Part shown: one piece after another, positions 1 to 9,756 of the stretch | How the letters are laid out: each line of letters opens with the position of its first letter | Position numbering within the stretch: the stretch's first letter is position 1 | The notes under the pieces: generated by a model | Told to the model about the DNA's origin: nothing | Databases searched by the model: none | The model's input: only the letters and a program-made list of their open reading frames with translations | From: Psychrobacter faecalis | GTDB taxonomy: Bacteria > Pseudomonadota > Gammaproteobacteria > Pseudomonadales > Moraxellaceae | Assembly (NCBI RefSeq): GCF_016107575.1 | Contig: NZ_JABAST010000027.1 | Location: 1-38,943 of the forward strand | DNA: 38,943 nucleotides | Direction of reading: 5' to 3' | Translations under genes and position numbers: made by a program

Positions 1-99
1 TGTTTGCCAAAGTCATGGTCTTCTAGGTTATGTATTGGTATAGTCATAAGTGGATGATACTATATATTTTGGGTTTGGTATTATCCTAAAAACTAACGG

Positions 100-1068
100 C
101 TACTTCATAATAAAAGCGACGTCAAAATCATGGGTTGGCACAAAATTACTTTCTTTTATTTCAAACGTCGTTGGTCCAATCTTTTTGATTTTACCTTTAC
201 CTTTCCAACAGAAGGAGACCAGTTCGTTAAGGTCGCGTTTGACGGTCAGTTTGAAATGAGTAATCGGTTTGGCCCAGTTTGCTCCCGTCGTTAGGATATA
301 GCTTAAGGCATGATAGGGCCGTCCGTTATTATTAAATCCTCGCTGAGTTGATTTATCTACACAAAAATTTGAAAATTCTTCCTCGCCTAAAGATACTGAT
401 CCACCTACTAACGGTTTATACGTGTGTTTGACCTGGGTGATCGTATTGGCTTTGAACTTTTGCTCCCAACTATAAATCACCTGTGAATCCCAAGGGATAT
501 AGAGACTTTCTCTATCACTGATAAACTTATCGAGTGCCTTGCTATTACAGTCCAAAAGCCGTTGATTGATATCGTCGGTATCAAACCGATAGCTCCAAGG
601 TGACATCATTTCAGCGTCACTAATACCACAAGCCTTGAAAATATTGGTGGTATCAATAGGGGTTTCTGCATAGTTCCGCTCACCATTTTTGATCATGAGC
701 GGGTACATAAAAGTGCGGACATGCTGCTCAGGAATGATAGGCTTGCCATTGGCCCAAATTTTAAAGTTATCATAAGTAGCACTAGTATTAGCGTAATCTG
801 AGTCTGTAAAGCTAGGTACAGCTGGCATAGGAAAAAGAACCGTCTCGGTAATGTCTTTATTGCTTAGATTTTTAAATTCATAATTGACGCGGACTTCATC
901 TTTTGAGATGTATAAATCTTCACTATGCATGCTGATATGTTTATTTTTAATATACTCAACCCCACCTGCACCGACATAGCCGGTAGAGTCATTGGCTTGG
1001 GCAGCAGTCATCGCGATCAGCACCGCACAAGCTAATGTACCGCTAAACACAAAATGCCGCTTATCCAT
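100..1068 (-). CDS. DUF4424 family exported protein
   Basis: A 322-residue protein with an N-terminal signal peptide: basic MDKRHF, a hydrophobic stretch, then a likely cleavage after TAAQA. The mature part begins with a short glycine-rich segment and a beta-rich VNYEFKN-type region, and matches what I remember of DUF4424 periplasmic proteins; no enzymatic motif is visible. An upstream in-frame start at 1215 would lie deep inside the ABC ATPase gene and would bury the signal peptide, so the ATG at 1068 is preferred. That ATG overlaps the end of the upstream ATPase gene by 8 bp, suggesting translational coupling to the dpp operon. Function is unknown. The first 99 bases of the window, downstream of it, show no gene or clear terminator. 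Confidence 0.7.
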   Translation of the reverse strand: MDKRHFVFSGTLACAVLIAMTAAQANDSTGYVGAGGVEYIKNKHISMHSEDLYISKDEVRVNYEFKNLSNKDITETVLFPMPAVPSFTDSDYANTSATYDNFKIWANGKPIIPEQHVRTFMYPLMIKNGERNYAETPIDTTNIFKACGISDAEMMSPWSYRFDTDDINQRLLDCNSKALDKFISDRESLYIPWDSQVIYSWEQKFKANTITQVKHTYKPLVGGSVSLGEEEFSNFCVDKSTQRGFNNNGRPYHALSYILTTGANWAKPITHFKLTVKRDLNELVSFCWKGKGKIKKIGPTTFEIKESNFVPTHDFDVAFIMK

Positions 1069-2032
1069 AAATCTCTTCCAAACGTATACACGCAACCAAG
1101 CGACCATCCCATTCGCGCAGTTGCGGCTCGACTTCACTGCATTTTGGTTTGGCATAAGGGCAGCGTTTATGTAGGGCGCAACCACTTGGGGGATTAAGCG
1201 GACTTGGCAGCTCACCTTGTAGCGTTAAATCATTCTTGTGACCATTGACAGTTGGCGCCGCCGCCAGTAAAGCGATGGTATAAGGATGCTTTGGCGCGTT
1301 ATAAATGGCTTCTTTTGGCCCATGTTCGACGGCTTGACCTAAATACATGACCATCACATCGTCGGCGACATGGCGGACTACGGATAAGTTGTGTGAAATA
1401 AAAACATACGCCGTATGGTACTCGTCCTGCAAATCCATAAATAGATTCAATACTTGCGCTTGAATCGATACATCGAGCGCTGAGGTCGGTTCATCAGCAA
1501 CGACGATTTTTGGATTGAGCATCATGGCGCGGGCGAGGGCAATTCGTTGGCGCTGACCACCCGAAAACATATGCGGAAAACGGCCAGCATGTTCAGGACG
1601 TAGACCGACGTTTCTCATCATCTCGTTTATTTTTTCGCGCTTTTCTTCCTTTGACAGTTTGGTATGGATATCTAATGGCTCGGTTAATTGATAACCGATC
1701 GTATGACGCGGGTTGAGACTGCCATAAGGGTTTTGGAACACCATCTGAATCTCGGTGCGCAAATCTTTTAACGCTTTTCTGCTATAGCCAGTGGTCGCTT
1801 CACCATTGATAGACAGCTCACCATCAGTCGGCTCTTCAATTAGGGTCAATTGGCGGGCAAGTGTCGATTTGCCACAGCCTGACTCACCAACGACCGCAAG
1901 TGTTTTACCCGCTTGAAGCTCAAACGAGATACCATTTAACGCTTTAACATATGCTTTTGGTTTGCCCAAACCTTGCGATACTGGGTAATGCTTGTGTAAA
2001 TTGTCTGCTTTTAAGACCACTTTATCACTCAT
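1061..2032 (-). CDS. dppF: Dipeptide/oligopeptide ABC transporter ATP-binding protein DppF-like
   Basis: A 323-residue cytoplasmic ATPase that would pair with the DppD-like subunit to power peptide import. Visible motifs are Walker A GESGCGKS (about 49-56), the ABC signature FSGGQRQR, Walker [12 protein letters not shown], the switch His in the SHNLSVV segment, and the C-terminal oligopeptide-transporter extension with [18 protein letters not shown] (a possible Fe-S/Cys cluster shared with this subfamily). The start at 2032 is chosen because ATGA there overlaps the stop of the upstream ATPase gene (4-bp overlap). Starting further upstream would add residues with no family counterpart. Last transporter gene of the operon; family assignment is strong, the substrate (dipeptide rather than other peptide) is inferred from gene order and the DppA-like binding protein. 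Confidence 0.9.
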   Translation of the reverse strand: MSDKVVLKADNLHKHYPVSQGLGKPKAYVKALNGISFELQAGKTLAVVGESGCGKSTLARQLTLIEEPTDGELSINGEATTGYSRKALKDLRTEIQMVFQNPYGSLNPRHTIGYQLTEPLDIHTKLSKEEKREKINEMMRNVGLRPEHAGRFPHMFSGGQRQRIALARAMMLNPKIVVADEPTSALDVSIQAQVLNLFMDLQDEYHTAYVFISHNLSVVRHVADDVMVMYLGQAVEHGPKEAIYNAPKHPYTIALLAAAPTVNGHKNDLTLQGELPSPLNPPSGCALHKRCPYAKPKCSEVEPQLREWDGRLVACIRLEEIYG

Positions 2033-3111
2033 ACTTGGGACTCCAAAGTAGCAGGGTGCGGGGTAGAAATGCGAGTAGGTAAGCTTGGTAGTTCGGCGTG
2101 AATACAGCGCACTTTGCCAGTAGGCGTCTCTAAAATAGGCGGCGGCACTTCGCAAGCGGGTTCTTTATACGGACAACGAGGCGAGAGCAAACAGCCACTT
2201 GGTCGGTCATATTGGCTTGGTACCACACCCGGTAAGCTATTAAGCCTATCTTGGCCGATAGCCAACTCGGGAATCGCTTGTAGCAAGGCATCGGTATAAG
2301 GGTGAGCAGGATGCTGGAAAATCTCCGGCACTGTACTGGTTTCAACCACTTGTCCGGCATACATAACGGCGACATCACGTGAATTTTGCGCGACTAAACC
2401 CAAGTCATGGGTGATCAGCACCATGGCCATCTGTTTTTCGCGTTGTAAGCGACCAAGCAAGTCCATAATTTGCGCTTGTACCGTGACGTCAAGCGCCGTG
2501 GTGGGTTCATCGGCGATAAGCAGTTTCGGCTCGCAGGCAATGGCCATGGCAATCATAATACGCTGACTCATACCGCCTGATAATTGATGCGGATAAACTT
2601 TCAGTCGGTTTTTAGCATCGGGCATCTCAACCAACTCGAGCAGCTCTAATATGCGTGTACGAACCGCCGAACCACGCAGCCCAAGGTGTTTACGCAGTAC
2701 TTCACCCAATTGCATCTCAACGGTAAAGCTCGGATTTAAGCAGGACATGGCATTTTGAAAAATCATGGAGATATCTTTGCCAATGATGCCGCGTTTTTCT
2801 TTGGCGGACATACTCAGCATGTCTTTATTGTTAAATATCACCCGCTGTGCGCGAACGGTTGCAGAAGGCGGCAATAAGCCCATAAGTGCCATCATAGTGA
2901 CTGACTTTCCTGAACCGGATTCCCCAACGACAGCGAGAACCTCGCCTTGGGTGATTTTCAACGATACATCATCGACGGCGCGAAAAGCGCGCGCGCCTTG
3001 ACCAAAGGTGACTGAAAGGTTTTCAATATCCAATAAGAGTGGCGCTTCTTTTTTTAATGAACCAGTCATCGAAGTTTCAGTAGTGACGGTTGTATTTAAC
3101 GTATCAGTCAT
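2029..3111 (-). CDS. dppD: Dipeptide/oligopeptide ABC transporter ATP-binding protein DppD-like
   Basis: A 360-residue ABC ATPase. Walker A GESGSGKS lies at about 63-70, the signature is LSGGMSQR, Walker B is [12 protein letters not shown], and the C-terminal oligo_HPY-type region carries [18 protein letters not shown]. The first roughly 25 residues (Thr/Ser rich) are longer than in typical DppD, which is about 330 residues, so an internal start such as Met15 is possible. It abuts the upstream permease gene exactly (stop at 3112-3114, start ATG ending at 3111) and shares a 4-bp ATGA overlap with the downstream ATPase gene. This is tight operon organisation typical of two-ATPase peptide importers. 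Confidence 0.9.
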   Translation of the reverse strand: MTDTLNTTVTTETSMTGSLKKEAPLLLDIENLSVTFGQGARAFRAVDDVSLKITQGEVLAVVGESGSGKSVTMMALMGLLPPSATVRAQRVIFNNKDMLSMSAKEKRGIIGKDISMIFQNAMSCLNPSFTVEMQLGEVLRKHLGLRGSAVRTRILELLELVEMPDAKNRLKVYPHQLSGGMSQRIMIAMAIACEPKLLIADEPTTALDVTVQAQIMDLLGRLQREKQMAMVLITHDLGLVAQNSRDVAVMYAGQVVETSTVPEIFQHPAHPYTDALLQAIPELAIGQDRLNSLPGVVPSQYDRPSGCLLSPRCPYKEPACEVPPPILETPTGKVRCIHAELPSLPTRISTPHPATLESQV

Positions 3112-4026
3112 TTAGGTCACCTGCTTTAATTTTGGATCTAGCGCATCGCGTAGGCCATCACCCGTCAAGTTGATTGACAGGGCAGCTAGGAAAATAGCGA
3201 CGCCGGGCCAAATGGCAAGCCAAACATTACTTTGAATATATTGCCGCGCTGTCCCGAGCATCGCACCCCATTCAGCATCTGGTGGTTGCACGCCAAAGCC
3301 TAAGAAACCAATCGCGCCAGCTTCTAAAATGGCAGAGGAAAAAATCATTGTTGCCTGGACGATAAGTGGTGCCATACAATTGGGTAAAATGGTGATAAAT
3401 AATAGGCGTAGCACGCCAGCACCCATCACTTGTGAAGCGATAAAATACTCACGCTGTAGCTCGACCATCGCCGTTGCCCGCGTTAAGCGAATAAACGGCG
3501 GCGTACAAACCAGTGCAATGGTAATAATGGTATTGGTCATAGAAGGGCCTAAAATAGCCGCAATAATAATCGCCAATAGTAAGCTTGGATAAGACATCAA
3601 AATATCATTGACCAGCATCACCGCTTTGCCCCAAACCTTTGGCCAAAACGCCGCGCTCAGTCCTAAAGAAATCCCGACCAACATCGCAAGGGTTGTGGCA
3701 CTTAGTCCAATAAATAAGGAATAGCGTGCGCCATACATTACCCGCGATAACGTATCGCGGCCGGCATCATCAGTACCCAGCCAAAACATCGCATCGCCGC
3801 CACTTAAAAAGGCGGGCGGTAATTGCTCTTGACCGGTAAACAACTCATAAGGGTCATGCGGCGCGAGGGCTGGCGCAAGTATGGCGATAATGACCATCAA
3901 GGCTAAGACAATAAAGCCTAGTACCGCACCTTTATTTCGGCAAAATGTCGACAAGAATAACTGCAAAGATGACGGCGGTGCGGCGCCTATCAGATTGAGA
4001 TCAGAAGGAAGAACAGAAGGCTTCAT
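3112..4026 (-). CDS. dppC: Peptide ABC transporter permease DppC-like
   Basis: A 304-residue inner-membrane permease of the DppC/OppC type. The N-terminus contains the OppC_N-like segment with a first transmembrane helix (about residues 35-55), followed by the periplasmic motif APHDPYE and the GTDDAGRD signature typical of this subunit. The inner-membrane EAA loop is seen as EAGAIGFLGFGVQPPDAEWG. The end carries the usual NLTGDGLRDALDPKLK tail. Stop and next start are directly adjacent. It would form the translocation channel with the DppB-like permease. Confidence 0.92.
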   Translation of the reverse strand: MKPSVLPSDLNLIGAAPPSSLQLFLSTFCRNKGAVLGFIVLALMVIIAILAPALAPHDPYELFTGQEQLPPAFLSGGDAMFWLGTDDAGRDTLSRVMYGARYSLFIGLSATTLAMLVGISLGLSAAFWPKVWGKAVMLVNDILMSYPSLLLAIIIAAILGPSMTNTIITIALVCTPPFIRLTRATAMVELQREYFIASQVMGAGVLRLLFITILPNCMAPLIVQATMIFSSAILEAGAIGFLGFGVQPPDAEWGAMLGTARQYIQSNVWLAIWPGVAIFLAALSINLTGDGLRDALDPKLKQVT

Positions 4027-4165
4027 GAGTAGTTCCTATAGTGGCCAGCGCTAAGAGCATGTAGAACCTCATTTCTTGAAAAGTTGAGGATTTGCTAAAA
4101 ATTGCTCTAAATCATGCAAGCGCGTATCACCACTATTTATAATATGGGTATTTATCATTATCAAA

Positions 4166-5182
4166 TTAAGAGGTATGTCGAATACGCGGATTGATCAAAC
4201 CATATAAAATATCAATAAATAAACTGACTAAAATCAAGGCGGTGGCGACCAATAAAATACCATTTTGCACAATAGGGTAATCACGGGTAAAAAAGCCATC
4301 AAGTAGCCAATTACCAACGCCCGGCCAACTAAAGATGGTCTCAGTGATAATCGCGCCAGCGAGCAAGGTCGCCATCTGTAAGCCAATCACAGTGACTACG
4401 GTAATTAAGGCGTTGCGCATCACGTGTACCAATATCACGCGGCGCGGCGATAAACCTTTGGCGCGTGCTGTGCGCACATAGTCTTCATCCAATACCTCTA
4501 GCATCGCCGAGCGTGTCATGCGCGCAATCATCGCCAGTGGTATGGTCGATAAGGCAATAGAAGGCAAAATAAAATGTTTTACCACGTCCCAAAATGCGCC
4601 AGGCTCACCGGATGTTAAAGAGCCCAATAACCAAGAGCCGTAGAGTGGGTGAACATCTAAAAACTGCGCGACAGAAATGACACCGGCGACCGGCAAAAGG
4701 TTTAAATAATGGGCAAATATACCGGTTAGGATAGGCCCTAATAAATAGATAGGCATCGAGTAGCCAGCCAGCGCTCCTGACATTAAGGTGTAATCAATCC
4801 ATGTGCCACGGCGCAGCGCTGCAAAAATACCTAAACTGACACCGACGACACTCGCAATGATAATCGCACATACTGCAAGCTCCAGCGTTGGGACAAAATG
4901 GGCAAAGAAATCTTGTAATACGGGGGCGCGGGTACGAAAAGACGCTCCAAAGTCACCGGTCAATATACCGGTTAAATAATCCCAATATTGGACGATGAGG
5001 GGTTTATCCAATCCAAGTCTTTCTAGGGCGCGCGCATGTAGCTCTGGATCGACCATACGTTCACCCATCATAATCTCGACAGCATCTCCAGGTACGAGAC
5101 GAATCAGAGTAAAAGTGGATAGCGTTAAGCCAATATAGACAGGAATTAAAATCGCAATTCGACGCAGAATATAAAGTAGCAT
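4166..5182 (-). CDS. dppB: Peptide ABC transporter permease DppB-like
   Basis: A 338-residue inner-membrane permease, close to the usual DppB length (about 339). It starts with the typical MLLYILRRIAILIP membrane anchor. It contains the family signatures LVPGDAVEIMMGE, LGLDKPLIVQYWDYL and the EAA loop (MLEVLDEDYVRTARAKGLS), and ends with IDILYGLINPRIR. There is a 139-bp gap to the next gene, in which I see no gene and no convincing terminator. Together with the DppC-like protein it should form the membrane channel. Confidence 0.92.
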   Translation of the reverse strand: MLLYILRRIAILIPVYIGLTLSTFTLIRLVPGDAVEIMMGERMVDPELHARALERLGLDKPLIVQYWDYLTGILTGDFGASFRTRAPVLQDFFAHFVPTLELAVCAIIIASVVGVSLGIFAALRRGTWIDYTLMSGALAGYSMPIYLLGPILTGIFAHYLNLLPVAGVISVAQFLDVHPLYGSWLLGSLTSGEPGAFWDVVKHFILPSIALSTIPLAMIARMTRSAMLEVLDEDYVRTARAKGLSPRRVILVHVMRNALITVVTVIGLQMATLLAGAIITETIFSWPGVGNWLLDGFFTRDYPIVQNGILLVATALILVSLFIDILYGLINPRIRHTS

Positions 5183-5290
5183 GGGCTGCTCAATAGTTGT
5201 GGTTCAAAAGTGATAAATCGAAGAGTAAAGCATTAGCAGTGATAAAAGCGTCCGTGAAAAAATGTTTAACAAGACGCTTGATTCATAGAA

Positions 5291-5328
5291 ATTCGGCTGG
5301 AACAAACAAAACGTCTGACCAGCCGAAT
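5291..5328 (-). other. Intergenic hairpin between dppA and dppB
   Basis: A perfect 10-bp inverted repeat (ATTCGGCTGG at 5291-5300 and its complement at 5319-5328) with an 18-nt loop, located between the binding-protein gene and the first permease gene. No T-run follows on the minus strand, so it is not a standard terminator. In peptide and sugar importers such hairpins often let the binding protein be made in excess by protecting the upstream mRNA end. That role is inferred. Confidence 0.5.
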
Positions 5329-5382
5329 ATGAAATATGAATTAAATAACCGTGCCTGTCATACCGGACTTTATTGGCTGATG

Positions 5383-7023
5383 CTATTCAACTTTCACACC
5401 ATCGAAGCGTATGGCACCAAGCGGACTGATTTTATAATCAACAACGTTTGGTGCGGTGAATACGGTCACGACCGAATGCGCCATTGTCGTCCAAGGCAGT
5501 TGCTCTTTAAATATCTGCTGAGCTTTTACATAATCATCGACACGCTCATCTTGATTGGTAATCTGACGGGCACTGGTCACTAAATTATCAAAATCTTTAT
5601 TACACCAGCGCGAGTAGTTATTACCACCGACCGCGTCACAAGATAATAGCGAACCAAGCCAGTTATCAGGATCACCATTGTCACCGGTCCAGCCTGCCAA
5701 AATGACATCAGGCTCACCTTTAGCGGCGCGTTTTAAGTACTCACCCCATTCATAAGTGACAAGCTTGGTATTCACACCAATCTTCGCCCAATCTGCTTGT
5801 AGCATTTCAGCCATGAGTTTGGCATTTGGGTTATAAGGGCGCTGAACCGGCATATACCATAGGTTGATAGAAAGGTTATCCGCACCTGCTTCTTTGATAA
5901 GGGCTTTGGCTTTTTCGACATCATAAGGCGCATCTTTGATCGATTTATCGTAACCCCACTGCGTTGGCGGCATAGGATTGGTGGCTTTAACCCCTTCACT
6001 TTGGTAGACCGCGTTGATAATAGCGTCTTTATTAATCGCCATATCTAACGCTTGGCGAACTTTAAGGTCGCTAAGTTTCGGTTTTTCAACGTTGTAGCCG
6101 ACATAGCCGACGTTAAAACCAGGTTGATCGAGAACCGTGGCTTTGCCGGATTTTTTGACAGATTCAATTTCGGCAGGTTTTGGATAAGCAGACACATGAC
6201 ATTCACCAGCCTGCACCTTTTGCGCGCGCACGGCCGAATCTTTGGTGATGACGAATACTAAATTGTCGATATGAATGTCATCTTTGTTCCAGTAATCTGG
6301 GTTTTTGGTATAGCGAATCTGTGCGTCTTTTTGGTAGGACGTAAAGACGAAAGGACCGGTACCAACTGGTTTGGTATTAATATCAGCTGCGTTACCAGCA
6401 GCCATTAATTGGTCAGCGTATTCAGCAGAATCAATGTAAGCAAAGGCCATCGCTAGGTTTTGTAAAAACGGCGCGTTGGTTTCGCTTAAGGTGACTTTGA
6501 CGGTATTGTCGTCAACTTTTTCAATATTAGAAATAAGATCAGGCAACCCCATGCCGACCGAATACGGGAATTCGGCAGGGTAGGCTTTATTAAATTCAAA
6601 TTCTGGATTGGTGAGACGTTCTAGGGTAAAGACAACGTCGTCAGCGTTAAAATCGCGGGTCGGGGTAAAGTAATCGGTTTTACCAAATTTGACGCCTTTA
6701 CGTAGATTAAAGGTGTAAGTTTTGCCATCTTCGCTGATATCCCAACTTTCAGCCAGCGCAGGCTGAATCTCGGTGCCGTCTCTTTTAAATTCTACTAAAG
6801 CGTTGTAAATAGGGTAGGCACTGGCGTCGAAATCCGTACCTGCCGTATATTGAGCTGGGTCGAAACCAGCAGGGCTGCCTTCTGAGCAATAAAGCAAGGT
6901 TTTTGCGCCTTTGGCGTCTGAGCTAGCAGCAGAGTCATCGGTGGTTTTGTTGTCGCCGCTACAGGCACTGATACCCAAGATAACAGTCGCTAACAGGGTC
7001 AGTTTGAAGAGTGATTTTTGCAT
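5383..7023 (-). CDS. dppA: Peptide ABC transporter substrate-binding lipoprotein DppA-like
   Basis: A 546-residue extracytoplasmic solute-binding protein (SBP family 5, DppA/OppA). The N-terminus is a lipoprotein signal peptide with lipobox GISAC at about residues 17-21, so Cys21 is the lipidation site and the protein is probably membrane-anchored in the periplasm. Recognisable family blocks are LLYCSEGSPAGFDPAQY, the NLRKGVKFG segment, RQALDMAINKDAI and the DVILAGWTGDNGDPDNWL region typical of dipeptide-binding proteins. An SD-like AGGA lies 7 nt before the ATG. First gene of the dpp operon. Substrate specificity (dipeptide, haem or other peptides) cannot be fixed from the sequence alone. 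Confidence 0.92.
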   Translation of the reverse strand: MQKSLFKLTLLATVILGISACSGDNKTTDDSAASSDAKGAKTLLYCSEGSPAGFDPAQYTAGTDFDASAYPIYNALVEFKRDGTEIQPALAESWDISEDGKTYTFNLRKGVKFGKTDYFTPTRDFNADDVVFTLERLTNPEFEFNKAYPAEFPYSVGMGLPDLISNIEKVDDNTVKVTLSETNAPFLQNLAMAFAYIDSAEYADQLMAAGNAADINTKPVGTGPFVFTSYQKDAQIRYTKNPDYWNKDDIHIDNLVFVITKDSAVRAQKVQAGECHVSAYPKPAEIESVKKSGKATVLDQPGFNVGYVGYNVEKPKLSDLKVRQALDMAINKDAIINAVYQSEGVKATNPMPPTQWGYDKSIKDAPYDVEKAKALIKEAGADNLSINLWYMPVQRPYNPNAKLMAEMLQADWAKIGVNTKLVTYEWGEYLKRAAKGEPDVILAGWTGDNGDPDNWLGSLLSCDAVGGNNYSRWCNKDFDNLVTSARQITNQDERVDDYVKAQQIFKEQLPWTTMAHSVVTVFTAPNVVDYKISPLGAIRFDGVKVE

Positions 7024-7379
7024 TCTTACATCCTATGTAATGATAAGTAGTCGCTAATATATCTATAGGTTCATAAGTGAATCCTATAATCAGCGAGCTG
7101 CTAATTCCCTTTAAAGTGTTTATAAATAAAGTATTTATACTATGCAAAAAGAAAATGAGTCAGAGATTTTTAACTCAAATTGCAGGCTGCGATAAATAAC
7201 AATATAAATAAGTGGTTTAAATATACTACCTTACACAGTTGTAACGCAAGGTATCAATATATTTAATTTGATAGAAAATGTCCCGTTTTAATATCCGTAT
7301 TTTTGAATGTAAGCGCTATTTTCAATAGAAAAGTTTATGAGATAAAAGCGCCTACCGTAAAATATTTTACTTACTTGTT
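7024..7379. other. Intergenic region between GMC dehydrogenase gene and dppA
   Basis: 356 bp, AT-rich, no credible gene. It holds the candidate dppA promoter (7119-7147). A perfect 14-bp AT-rich palindrome, GTAAAATATTTTAC, lies at 7357-7370 just after the stop of the GMC gene. It could be a weak terminator or a protein-binding site, but there is no GC-rich stem. Nothing else is recognised. Confidence 0.5.
7119..7147 (-). promoter_or_regulatory. Candidate sigma-70 promoter of the dpp operon
   Basis: On the minus strand a TTGCAT -35 box (complement of 7142-7147) and a TATAAA -10 box (complement of 7119-7124) are separated by 17 nt. The predicted start would give a leader of about 90 nt before dppA. 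Seen by eye only. Confidence 0.5.
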
Positions 7380-9026
7380 CTATGATGCGATTTGCTCAGC
7401 GTGATGATGTTTTGCTTTAATCAAATCTGCCATTTTTTCGGCAATCATAATGGTTGGCGCATTGGTATTGGCACTTATCAAGGTCGGCATCACAGACGCA
7501 TCAATAACCCGCAATCCATTGATGCCGCGCACTTTTAGTTCTAAGTCGACCACAGATTTGTCATCTGAGCCCATACGGCATGTACCGACTGGATGATAGA
7601 TGGTGTCTGATTTATTACGAATATAGCCAAGCATGCCGTCTTTTTCGATATAAGGGGCAGGGTAGTCTTCGGTGATATATTTGGCGATGGGTGCTTCTTG
7701 CATGATGGCGCGCGTACGCTCAGCGCCTGCGACCATATACTCTACGTCTTTAGGATGGGAGAGGAAGTTTGGATCAATCAATACGCACTCTGAGGGGTCA
7801 GCTGACGCAAGCCTGACGGTACCGCGGCTTTCAGGGCGCAAGTAGCAGGCGTGACAAGAAACAGCAAAACCGCGTCTAAGGTCACGACCGTGTTCAATCA
7901 CCCGCGATATCACAAAATGCAGCTGGGTATTTGGCCATTCTTTTGGGGCGTCACCAACACTAAAAAACGCGCCTGCTTCGGCGTAGTTGGTAGACAGCAA
8001 TCCTGTGCCATCTTTTCTCCACTGTCGAATGCTTTTGGTCAAGGTTGAGAGCGTTGCCATGCCAATACCAATCACATCGGTAGTATTGACCTCATAATCA
8101 AATACCATGTCTAAATGGTCTTGTAGATTACCGCCAACCTCGGGCGCATCGACCAATACATCAATGCCGTGCTCCTGCAGGTGCTCAGCAGGACCAATAC
8201 CAGATAGCATCAAAACTTTCGGCGAACCAAAAGCGCCACCTGACAAAATAATTTCCTGACGCGCCATCACCGTATGCTCGACGCCGTCTTTTTCATAAGC
8301 GACGCCAACGGCTTGTTTGTCTTCAAAAATAATGCGGTTGGCTTGGGCGTGGGTGATGACGGTTAAATTTGGCCGACTTTTTTGTACGGGGTGTAAATAG
8401 GCGGCGGCCGCAGAGCAGCGTTGACCTTGTTTTTCACCATGAAAATGGGTGACTTGATATAGTCCTGCGCCGTCTTGTTTTTTACCATTAAAGTCTTGAT
8501 TGTGCTCCAAGCCATTAGCGACAGCCGCTTCTACAAATGCTTTTGAGATTTCACGCGGGCTTAATAAATTACTGACGTGCAAAGGGCCGCTATCGCCATG
8601 CAGTTCATCCGCGCCGTGGACATTGTTTTCAGCTTTAATAAAGTAAGGTAGCACATCGTCAAAACCCCAACCTTCGCAGCCTTGCTCAACCCAGCGCTCA
8701 TAATCAAGCGCGCTGCCGCGAGTATAGATCATTGCATTAATGGCGGATGAGCCGCCCAAGCATTGACCGCGCGGTTGAAAGCCGCGTCGATTATTAAGAT
8801 GGGTTTGCGGAGTAGTATGAAAGCACCAATTGTTTGATTTTAGCGGTTTGCCTGGTACTAAAAGGATTAAACCTGCCGGTACGCGAATCGCAAGGTCTTT
8901 GCCTTCACCGCCGTACTCTAATAAACACACACTGATATCGGGATTTTCTGTCAGCCGGCTAGCGAGCACACAGCCTGCAGAACCGCCGCCCACGATGACG
9001 TAGTCAAATTTTGGATCAACTTCCAT
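7380..9026 (-). CDS. GMC-family FAD-dependent alcohol/choline dehydrogenase
   Basis: A 548-residue flavoprotein of the glucose-methanol-choline oxidoreductase family, which oxidises alcohols to aldehydes with FAD. The ADP-binding motif GGGSAG is at 13-18, the first GMC signature ([18 protein letters not shown]) at about 87-104, and the second signature as [18 protein letters not shown] near the middle. The C-terminus has the expected HPVGTCRMG (His478) and the NTNAPT catalytic Asn region (about 520-523). Length and motifs fit BetA/AlkJ-like dehydrogenases. No betI/betB neighbours are present, whereas an aldehyde dehydrogenase and an alcohol dehydrogenase lie upstream on the same strand, so a general primary-alcohol substrate is as likely as choline. 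SD AAGGA sits 7 nt before ATG. A 230-bp gap to the DUF779 gene suggests its own promoter is possible. Confidence 0.88.
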   Translation of the reverse strand: MEVDPKFDYVIVGGGSAGCVLASRLTENPDISVCLLEYGGEGKDLAIRVPAGLILLVPGKPLKSNNWCFHTTPQTHLNNRRGFQPRGQCLGGSSAINAMIYTRGSALDYERWVEQGCEGWGFDDVLPYFIKAENNVHGADELHGDSGPLHVSNLLSPREISKAFVEAAVANGLEHNQDFNGKKQDGAGLYQVTHFHGEKQGQRCSAAAAYLHPVQKSRPNLTVITHAQANRIIFEDKQAVGVAYEKDGVEHTVMARQEIILSGGAFGSPKVLMLSGIGPAEHLQEHGIDVLVDAPEVGGNLQDHLDMVFDYEVNTTDVIGIGMATLSTLTKSIRQWRKDGTGLLSTNYAEAGAFFSVGDAPKEWPNTQLHFVISRVIEHGRDLRRGFAVSCHACYLRPESRGTVRLASADPSECVLIDPNFLSHPKDVEYMVAGAERTRAIMQEAPIAKYITEDYPAPYIEKDGMLGYIRNKSDTIYHPVGTCRMGSDDKSVVDLELKVRGINGLRVIDASVMPTLISANTNAPTIMIAEKMADLIKAKHHHAEQIAS

Positions 9027-9256
9027 GTTATCTTCCTTTTAGCATCCATGCTTATTAAGACGAGCTCGTTACAACCAGCTGATTAAAATGGCTTCTCCTT
9101 ACAGTATCTATTATTTTGCTAAAATAATGCAATAAAAATGACTAGGGCGTGTTATTCGCCCATAAGACTTTGAATATATAGTGCTTAGACATGGTGCTTA
9201 AATGTTTAAGCTAAGATTATGCCCTTTGATATAAAGTTATATCTATCACCTCTGCT

Positions 9257-9583
9257 TTATACTTCACATATCTCAGAGCGCACGATAAAACGTTTGCCCT
9301 CAGGTATTTCTAGCGAAAAACTCGCACCACGACCATCGACTACATCGATAGTTAAATCAGTATGTTGCCAGAGTTTATACTGGGCTTTACCCATATAAAA
9401 TGGACAACCAGCAAGCTCACCGACGAGTACGTCTTGACCACCAACTTTGAACTCACCCAGCGGATAACACATCGGTGAGCTGCCATCGCAGCAGCCGCCA
9501 GATTGATGGAACATCAGGTCACCGTGTTTGGACTTTAATAGCTCAATTAACGCAACGCAGGCTTCTGTCGCTTCAAGTTTCAT
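9257..9583 (-). CDS. DUF779 domain protein
   Basis: A 108-residue small protein with the DUF779 hallmarks: an N-terminal TEACVALIELLKSKHGDLMFHQSGGCCDGSSPMC block with a Cys-Cys pair, then CPFYMG and a C-terminal GRGASFSLEIPEGKRF. Members of this family are commonly encoded beside aldehyde dehydrogenases of the AcoD/ExaC type, as here. The biochemical role is not established; the clustered Cys/His residues make metal or redox binding conceivable, which is inference. A strong SD, AAGGAG, lies 6 nt before the ATG. An inverted repeat with a T-rich tail separates it from the upstream alcohol dehydrogenase gene, so its transcription may be partly independent. Confidence 0.88.
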   Translation of the reverse strand: MKLEATEACVALIELLKSKHGDLMFHQSGGCCDGSSPMCYPLGEFKVGGQDVLVGELAGCPFYMGKAQYKLWQHTDLTIDVVDGRGASFSLEIPEGKRFIVRSEICEV

Positions 9584-9635
9584 AACGTGCTCCTTATTTT
9601 TAAACTTTTACCCAAACTAATCGGCAAAATATAAA

Positions 9636-9693
9636 AGGTCGTATCATCTTCACTCACATCATTCATAGCATGTGGCTGAAAACGATACGACCT
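9636..9693 (-). terminator. Terminator-like inverted repeat between adhP and DUF779 gene
   Basis: A perfect 10-bp inverted repeat, AGGTCGTATC at 9636-9645 and its complement at 9684-9693, with a 38-nt loop. On the minus strand the second arm is followed by TTTTATATTTT. The long loop makes it weaker than a textbook terminator; it may act as an attenuator reducing DUF779 expression. Confidence 0.45.
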
Positions 9694-9756
9694 AGCGTTA
9701 GTGATTAAGTGATGTTTTGTGACTAAACGTACCAATCACTGAGACAGTTGCAATGT

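Noticed and set aside
5197..5583. 128-codon plus-strand open frame at the dppA/dppB junction
   Set aside because: It overlaps the 3' end of dppA antisense, contains the hairpin and has no protein-like features or ribosome-binding site.
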